Shown here one piece after another: positions 59,601 to 64,000 of a stretch of DNA of 64,000 bases. A program made the position numbers and the translations under genes. Source of the DNA: Candidatus Uhrbacteria bacterium (GTDB lineage: Bacteria > Patescibacteriota > Patescibacteriia > UBA9934); the NCBI GenBank assembly GCA_003453595.1, contig DMOG01000026.1:1-64000 (forward strand), written 5' to 3'. Position 1 is the stretch's first letter. Every line of letters starts with the position of its first letter. The notes below the pieces were generated by a model that had not been told where the DNA came from, did no database searches, and worked only from the letters and a program-made list of their open reading frames with translations.

Positions 59601-60829
59601 GTTGCATCGTTCTGGCCCAAAGATGGGTTGTCAATTGTTCCTGTATCAAGAATTGTTACAGTTCCAACTGTTGTTCCAGAAACTGAGAATGTATTTCCGT
59701 CTAGTGGGAAGTTGCCTGCTACATCACCGGCTGATACAACATCTCCATCCTCGTACAAGCCAAATTGGATTTCATCACCTACGCTTGCAGAAATTGTTAC
59801 GCGAACAGAAATTGTTCGTGTTTCATTTGCTGCCAATGCAAGGCCAAGACTTCCAAAAGTTGCCTTTCGAGTTGAAGAGTTTACTGAACGAGCTTCTGTC
59901 AAACGAGTGTTATCTTCGTAAAGATAAACATTGGAAACATCGGTTGATGAAGAAAGTCCAATCATCTTAACAGCGATCTGGCTAACTGTTGTTGCCTCAG
60001 ATCCTGCTTTGATATCAAACTTCAAAACTTCAACTGTGTTTGCGTTTGTTGGAACTGAAGTTCCAGCTGGGTTTGAAGATGAAAGTTTTACTGTTACATC
60101 TCCTGTTGCGACTACATCGTCAACACCACCCTGTTGTGAACAGTCTGTAAGCTCTGAAACTTCAGAAGTGATATCACTTCCTGCTGTCAAAGCTGAGTCA
60201 TCAATGCCAGTTCCGTTAAGGAACATAGCTGTTTGCATTTTGTTTGCAGTACGTCCAGCTGATGAAACCATAAGCTTTTCGCCACCCCATGCAAGGTAAT
60301 AGTCAGAGCCATCTTTGTACATCATTCCGTCGTATGCGGTTGCTGATGTTAGAGATACTCCTTCTGAATAATCTGACCAGAAAACATCGGCAACATCATG
60401 AATTTGTGTTGCCCAATCGCTTCCTGCTAGTGCTTCTGCAGTAGCAGCGTCTTCAATCCATAGGATTGATCCGTCTGTTGAAACTGCGTAAACTTTAGGG
60501 TTAGATGTAATCTTAACCCAGTATGAACCTGGTCGGTAAACAATGTTTCCGCCAAGAGCGATATCAGCTAGAGCGCTGTCTGAGATTGTCTCGACACCAC
60601 TGAAATCTGAATACCATGTGAAGTAAGTCTTCTCGTTAGGGAATGTGTAACGCATACCGTCTGGTGCGTAGTAGTAAACGGTTGAGAGAGACTCACTCTT
60701 TATAAGGTCACCTGCTGTTGCAGCACTAACTGTGCTTGGAGCAAGGACCGCACTCAAAGAACCAAGAACCATTGCAGCAATAGTTACCACTGCAAAGATT
60801 CGGTTTCGGAGTTGAAATGCATCGTGCAT
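56648..60829 (-). CDS. Very large S-layer-like surface protein
   Basis: The start at 60829 gives 1393 residues (a longer reading from 60907 is less likely). A signal peptide (about 1-37, ending SAA) is followed by a domain shared with the subtilase (GDLIKSESLSTVYYY..YFTWYSDFS..GSDWA, about 40-160). Many repeated beta-rich domains follow with VTVKLSSSNPAGTS, SISVRVTISASV-type and PSGTKVPGDQEVYRFNVAAS segments. Acidic Ca-binding-like loops (DDGNNNPFTPGDDSGNDSD) are present. This is the pattern of Patescibacterial S-layer or cell-surface proteins. Cysteines are present only in a few places. It is probably the main surface layer protein; that is an inference. Confidence 0.8.
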   Translation of the reverse strand: MHDAFQLRNRIFAVVTIAAMVLGSLSAVLAPSTVSAATAGDLIKSESLSTVYYYAPDGMRYTFPNEKTYFTWYSDFSGVETISDSALADIALGGNIVYRPGSYWVKITSNPKVYAVSTDGSILWIEDAATAEALAGSDWATQIHDVADVFWSDYSEGVSLTSATAYDGMMYKDGSDYYLAWGGEKLMVSSAGRTANKMQTAMFLNGTGIDDSALTAGSDITSEVSELTDCSQQGGVDDVVATGDVTVKLSSSNPAGTSVPTNANTVEVLKFDIKAGSEATTVSQIAVKMIGLSSSTDVSNVYLYEDNTRLTEARSVNSSTRKATFGSLGLALAANETRTISVRVTISASVGDEIQFGLYEDGDVVSAGDVAGNFPLDGNTFSVSGTTVGTVTILDTGTIDNPSLGQNDATIGSFKITTATEAGNVQSLTLKVDNGADHSDYKMYTGTTLVATGEYIGSKLVVFDFDEDYNIAKGQSKTFTVTADIGGEAADTAKVYMDNAIDVQVEGAEYFYPMAATITGYDGGTCAGGGSDECNYSTIQGGDVTFALSGPSAGDIRTNSNDQVLLEFTFTTVQDITIKDLDIIVGAEDDGNNNPFTPGDDSGNDSDGLINTGAEGNISDIKLVNADTGATIMGPLELDCITVVCGADGTNDGAQTIDFTDDFEMSAGETLNIQVVVDVDDTITTGTALGATLDISGFVAEDTNGDTLTNATDVVPSADITGYAQTARSASLTMSLASTPTDFTTIHGMTDVNVVDFNLVAGDSGDVEITSIAFSAYGDDDGSETSTIGGASGYDVNDFVSSCSIYDINNALLAGPKSPASNGQTITFSSVNWTLAAGATQKVQLYCNFANPSDADSDYFSFDIADASEDIVAQDDGGSDVDPLTSGGAAADALNGGTTLTSAVIVTVSPAGSIAVTADSGTPSADFLLSNTTDSHVATYRITATNEAFQVSTFTVSEEQGEDDDVNVDDVTPGSCLTTTCNDSGYANNISLVTIEYPLENGTTGSKTATMNGNEAKFSLSTAPIYVTTDDPATVEVFVNVPVIDRNAGGSSTSGEKVRMGFFIDATNDDNFRAVGVGSGSTLDDDDVSAVGDDLHSTDGIATFIVKETTPTISLSSSSPSGTKVPGDQEVYRFNVAASANEDVIIHDFVWKLSSTDNETTLWNTWDPDDGVTGDDIQTSDFDLYNLTTTGTGTALDDDAEWTFVEGATTIDLAQDAKVDYVQLEFDTDAEALVVPAGTTYTFALYFDSVGASSTNHDTIQFSLVGATEFSTWVNPTVTIDDPAITIADTTLILSAVTGITEGDQLCLAGANTTCDATEEIVLVTSVDTLTVTLVRGYLGRNMTLPVTTQNILRRPDSFYWEDDGVAGLTAAQQGWGAYLVDSLPISGGAIQF

Positions 60830-60997
60830 AATCAATTCTATCCTTTCTATTATTATGAGTAATGGCGTATTTTCGGCCATGCGGCCTCGACCTTTCGGAA
60901 AATACACCGGGTTGAACCTTAGATGAAGAAACGCTTAAATGCGTTCCTATCAAGAGCCACCATCTTTGATTGATGACTCCTAGATAGAAAAACAAGT

Positions 60998-62110
60998 TTA
61001 TTGTGTAATTTGTGGATCTGAACTTTCGTTTTCCTGATTCTCTTCTACAATTTCTACCTCCTCTACCACTTCTTCCACTTTTTCTTCTACATCCTCTTGT
61101 AAATTAAGCACTGTCATCACCTGCTCTTCGATTGATGCCAGTCTTGCTTCGATACCAAGAAGAGTTGTGTCTGCATCGCGCAACATGTCAAAGGCACCAC
61201 GATAGGCACCGGCCGCAAATGAATTCATAGCTTCGGCAACATCATCGGTAGCTTGATCTATTTCAAACTGGAGTCTAAGGATATCGTCGCCTGACAAAAT
61301 ACCTTCTATTGCATTTTCATTTATAATTGCACTAATTGTTTGCACACGACCTGTGTCAAATGTTTGGCGTTCGCGTAGATCTGTGTATTCATTTTTAAAT
61401 GATCGATTAAGCGCAACTCCTGATTCTTGAGTTTCGGTTTGCTCATGCACATCCATGATTGCGTCCACTGCTGAGTTTGAAACTGCTGTGGTTGTTTCTG
61501 TGGCATCCTTGGCAGATTGATCGCCAATGGCATTAAGCTCGGCTTGCAATGTGCTGATTTTTTCATCAAGAACACTGGCAACTGTGAGAGTATTTGCATC
61601 CTGATTATTCTTTAGCTGTGTTAGAGCGTCTCCGGCTTTTACCACCTCTGTTTCCAATGCATGCACTGTTTCAGCAAGATAACGCTCTGAACGACCATCA
61701 TCTATTTGTTGCAATGACTGAATTTCTACCATGCGACGCTGGGCAAATTGAGTATGCAATACAGCGCGTTGATCTTGTGGGGAGATAATTAATTGAGCTT
61801 GCTCAGTAATTAACTTCACATTATAAAGAGTGTCGCCAGGGATACTACCAACCGCAGCCTTTACTGTTGTGAACCAGCCACCAAATAAAAGCGCGAAAAT
61901 AACAAGACCCACGCCGATTGGGCGTGTGGCAAAAGAAAAAGCATTCCATTTTATGTAAGCAACTTGTGCGTCACCAATGACTCGATCATCATGATGACCA
62001 ATAGCAGTAAGTAATTGAGTCTTGGCCTGATTTTGCCCAACACCATCAACCCATCCAGCATCTGGATGATTTTTGAGGGATTTGAGTTGTGCGATCACTT
62101 CGCGACTCAT
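60998..62110 (-). CDS. DUF5667 membrane protein, possible anti-sigma-like regulator
   Basis: The 370-residue protein has a cytoplasmic N-terminus (1-60), one transmembrane helix (about 63-86), then the DUF5667 core (SIPGDTLYNVKLITEQAQL, FAQRRMVEIQSL). A helical extracytoplasmic region with coiled-coil character and a very acidic end (EKVEEVVEEVEIVEENQEN near 345-365) follow. DUF5667 proteins often stand after ECF sigma factors, as here with a 2-base gap, and could hold the sigma factor through the N-terminus. This role is inferred. Confidence 0.75.
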   Translation of the reverse strand: MSREVIAQLKSLKNHPDAGWVDGVGQNQAKTQLLTAIGHHDDRVIGDAQVAYIKWNAFSFATRPIGVGLVIFALLFGGWFTTVKAAVGSIPGDTLYNVKLITEQAQLIISPQDQRAVLHTQFAQRRMVEIQSLQQIDDGRSERYLAETVHALETEVVKAGDALTQLKNNQDANTLTVASVLDEKISTLQAELNAIGDQSAKDATETTTAVSNSAVDAIMDVHEQTETQESGVALNRSFKNEYTDLRERQTFDTGRVQTISAIINENAIEGILSGDDILRLQFEIDQATDDVAEAMNSFAAGAYRGAFDMLRDADTTLLGIEARLASIEEQVMTVLNLQEDVEEKVEEVVEEVEIVEENQENESSDPQITQ

Positions 62111-62112
62111 AT

Positions 62113-62640
62113 TTATTTTTTAGCGCGCTCTTGAAGCGCTTTTTTTGCTCTATGCAATAGTACCCGGACACTGCCTGTTGTTTTTTCCAACGATTCAGCA
62201 ATCTCACCAATACTCATCTCGTCTAAGAACCTCATGACAAGCACATCCCGATATTCCTCTCTTATTTCTCGTAAAAGCTTGATAAGAGCTTGCTGATCCT
62301 GCTGATCTGACAATTCTTCTGCCAAATCATGTTCATCTGTCTTATATTCTGCTTCTTCCACGCCAACCTCGATTTTGCGCTTGCGATAGTAGTCAGCAAT
62401 GACATTTCTTGCGATTCTGTAGAAAAGAGCGGCTGGATTATTGACTAGGGAGGATGTCGCATATTCCCAACCTCTAAGAAAGACTTCAGCTGCTAATTCA
62501 TCTGCATCTTCCTTGCTAGGCACGCGGAATATAATGAAGCGACGAATGCGGGAAATATAAAAGTCATACAGTTCTCCGTATGCTCCTGTATCTCGAAACC
62601 TAAAAACTCGAAATAGTAGAAATTTGTTTCGATGTCGCAT
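62113..62640 (-). CDS. ECF-type RNA polymerase sigma factor
   Basis: The 175-residue protein has region 2 (FRDTGAYGELYDFYISRIRR.. EDADELAAEVFLRGWEY) and region 4 (EYRDVLVMRFLDEMSIGEIAESLEKTTGSVRVLLHRAKKAL, here by its parts) with the usual helix-turn-helix. It directs RNA polymerase to a special promoter set. It is followed by the DUF5667 gene and then the S-layer-like gene, so surface-protein genes are likely targets. Confidence 0.92.
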   Translation of the reverse strand: MRHRNKFLLFRVFRFRDTGAYGELYDFYISRIRRFIIFRVPSKEDADELAAEVFLRGWEYATSSLVNNPAALFYRIARNVIADYYRKRKIEVGVEEAEYKTDEHDLAEELSDQQDQQALIKLLREIREEYRDVLVMRFLDEMSIGEIAESLEKTTGSVRVLLHRAKKALQERAKK

Positions 62641-62733
62641 TTCAATTAATAAGTCGTTAAAATTCCTTTTGCGTTACACATTGTCAAAAGGTCAGTAATC
62701 ATAGCAAAAAAACCGCTTTTAATCAAGGGGAAT

Positions 62734-62762
62734 TTGACAAAATGCCTATTTTTGTCTACTCT
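62734..62762 (+). promoter_or_regulatory. Promoter of the HTH gene
   Basis: TTGACA (62734-62739) and TACTCT (62757-62762) are 17 bases apart, with AAA at the start and TTTTT in the middle of the spacer. Same form as at 12948, 12997, 25987 and 37202. The other strand has TTGACA at 62693-62688 toward the sigma gene with a weak -10. Confidence 0.65.
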
Positions 62763-62791
62763 AGCGTAGACAAATCATCATTTATTCCCCT

Positions 62792-63088
62792 ATGACTGGC
62801 CAAAATACCCCTGTTCGCCTTTCTGTGTCTGAAGCTGCCAAAATCTTTGGCGTTAGCGCCAGAACCATCAGACGAGCTATCACAGACAATGAAATCACCT
62901 ATATCGTTGTTCAGGGTCGATATAAGATCAATTTTGAGTCTTTGCTAAAATGGTCACAATCAAGCACTACTGTCCGCAATAAACGCGACAAAGCCGGAAT
63001 TGGCCAATTTGTGGAAAAATGGAAAATCAAAAACACACTTTATTCTCCAAATCCTGATATAATTAAAAAAGATTCTGATGACTCTTGA
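62792..63088 (+). CDS. Helix-turn-helix (excisionase-like) DNA-binding protein
   Basis: The 98-residue protein has an N-terminal MerR/excisionase-type HTH (LSVSEAAKIFGVSARTIRRAI, about 10-30) and a wing with VVQGRYKINFESLLKWSQ. The rest is basic and unknown. The gene is divergent from the sigma factor gene and 12 bases from the next gene, so it may control either. Confidence 0.82.
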   Translation: MTGQNTPVRLSVSEAAKIFGVSARTIRRAITDNEITYIVVQGRYKINFESLLKWSQSSTTVRNKRDKAGIGQFVEKWKIKNTLYSPNPDIIKKDSDDS

Positions 63089-63100
63089 GCTTTATAAAGT

Positions 63101-64000
63101 GTGAAAAAATCAATCCTTACAATCTTTGTCCTAGCACTAGTCCTGATCCCACTAGTTACTGTTTTGTCGCAAGAACCAAATGCCATCAAAACAGCGAACT
63201 ATTTTCTATTGTCAGGTTCAACTCTTAATGACAGTCTAACCTTGGAAACACTATCTGCGTACGACCTACTGGTACTGCCGGCTGAAGCTCAAGTATACAA
63301 TCCAAATTTTTCCAATGACATCCGGGCATTAAACCCGGATATTGTGTTACTTGCCTACATCCCGACTGTTAGCTACAACTCAATTTGGCAAGACAGACTG
63401 CATAAGGAACTTTCCTCTGGAATACAAAGTGATTGGTGGTTAAAAAATAAAACCGGATCAACAGTCTCGATCTGGTCTGGAACCTATGCGTTGGATTTAA
63501 CATCTGGCTGGAATAATTACCTAGCCGAATTTGTTGCTTATGAAGTTTTACACAATGATTATTGGGACGGGGTTTTTTACGATGAAGTAAGCGACAGTAT
63601 TAGTTGGGTCGGATCTGTCTCGCTTTCCAATGGATCGATAAGTATTGATAGCGCTTGGCAAAGTGCATACACACAACTATTTGCAAAAACGCGATCGCTG
63701 GTTGGTTTGGGAAAAATCATAATCACCAACGGAAGCTCAAACCTGGCCTATACCCCGTATGTTAATGGTCGAATGTTTGAGTCGTTCCCTACTCCTTGGG
63801 AAGGCAATGGATCATGGAACACAAACATTAGTAGTTATCTGACTCTGGAAAATTCAGTCGCTTATCAACCAATCATCTTAATAAACGGTGATACGAGCAA
63901 CACGGGCAACTCAACTGATTACCAAAATGTTCGATTTGCACTTTCAAGTACGCTTTTGGGTGATGGATTTTTCGGCTTTGATTATGGAACCCAGTCTCAT
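63101..64000 (+). CDS. Putative secreted glycoside hydrolase-like protein (cut by the window end)
   Basis: A GTG at 63101 opens a frame of 300 codons to the end of the window with no stop, after a signal peptide (MKKSILTIFVLALVLIPLVTV). The mature part has DLLVLPAEAQVYNPNFSN, DIVLLAYIPT, then YWDGVFYDEVSDS, with an Asp and Glu like the GHL15-type (GH-like) family of barrel proteins. It would act on glycans outside the cell. The start GTG is chosen because the signal peptide begins there and the HTH gene ends 12 bases earlier. The end is missing. Confidence 0.7.
   Translation, partial: MKKSILTIFVLALVLIPLVTVLSQEPNAIKTANYFLLSGSTLNDSLTLETLSAYDLLVLPAEAQVYNPNFSNDIRALNPDIVLLAYIPTVSYNSIWQDRLHKELSSGIQSDWWLKNKTGSTVSIWSGTYALDLTSGWNNYLAEFVAYEVLHNDYWDGVFYDEVSDSISWVGSVSLSNGSISIDSAWQSAYTQLFAKTRSLVGLGKIIITNGSSNLAYTPYVNGRMFESFPTPWEGNGSWNTNISSYLTLENSVAYQPIILINGDTSNTGNSTDYQNVRFALSSTLLGDGFFGFDYGTQSH

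Noticed and set aside
60830..60907. Start of the S-layer-like protein at 60907
   Set aside because: It would put 26 residues without signal character before the signal peptide; the ATG at 60829 has AAGGA upstream and a normal signal peptide.
1..64000. UGA recoded as glycine or another amino acid
   Set aside because: Several genes end at TGA with normal lengths (for example the HTH gene at 63088), and no conserved gene needs an in-frame TGA.

Overview
The window looks like a chromosomal segment of a Patescibacteria (Candidate Phyla Radiation) bacterium. The supporting signs are a CPR-type L33, DUF4012, DUF5667, DUF2304 and DUF5320 proteins, a single-chain class II glycyl-tRNA synthetase, many short or absent leaders, an AT-rich genome, and a repeat family (GCAACCACCCC..CCTCCTT..AAGGAGGGG) scattered between and inside genes. 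TGA acts as a normal stop, so this is not one of the lineages that recode UGA. The exact class cannot be fixed from this sequence alone.

Layout. 0.1-9.3 kb: cupin, a PEP-utilising swivelling-His enzyme, a membrane rhodanese, typA, DUF5320, DUF134, three tRNAs (Thr, Thr, Tyr) with a structured spacer, rlmN and a phosphoesterase. 9.3-13 kb: an accessory stretch with large perfect palindromes, tRNA-Trp, a GIY-YIG protein, a small lipoprotein, a GC-rich DUF3228 gene and a secreted calcium-repeat protein. 13-25.7 kb: mostly housekeeping genes (DEAD-box helicase, PIF1-like helicase, U32 protein, rpmG, tpiA, M16 peptidase, glyQS, frr, holB), interrupted by one foreign-looking gene at 18.1-18.6 kb. 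25.7-28.2 kb: two GC-rich single-gene units among repeats. 28.2-33.1 kb: TrmB-like regulator, glycosyltransferase, mreB and DUF4012. 33.1-34.0 kb: a RAYT-type transposase between 73-bp direct repeats. 34-36 kb: two GT2 glycosyltransferases. 36-38.4 kb: two divergently oriented GC-rich lipoprotein genes in a nest of repeats. 38.3-42 kb: rfbD, rfbC, rfbB, NUDIX and HIT proteins. 42-54.1 kb: a surface polysaccharide region with membrane glycosyltransferases, PgsA and a tight six-gene sugar cluster. 54.1-64 kb: a secreted subtilase, a TPR protein, a very large S-layer-like protein, a DUF5667 membrane protein, an ECF-type sigma factor, and a divergent HTH gene followed by the start of a putative glycoside hydrolase.

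How the genes may work together. The second half encodes cell-envelope construction: dTDP-rhamnose synthesis, glycosyltransferases, a lipid-linked step, and a surface protein with a subtilase carrying the same surface domain. The sigma factor and the DUF5667 protein sit directly upstream of the S-layer-like gene and could control it.

Most unusual signals. (1) Five GC-rich genes, plus a sixth of intermediate composition, each stand as a self-contained unit; all have Shine-Dalgarno-like sites and most have their own terminator or palindrome. Three or four use host-style promoters, five of the six lie next to repeat elements, and two encode paired lipoproteins that share a C-T-D-L-S sequence after the lipobox, one with a long Asp-Ala repeat. 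(2) The intergenic repeat is translated in frame at three places in two genes. (3) A RAYT gene sits between direct repeats whose inner palindrome is inverted between copies, and three long inverted repeats sharing a GGTCAGG core are found elsewhere. (4) Several promoters share a distinctive extended form, TTGACAAAA with a T-run and a 17-bp spacer.
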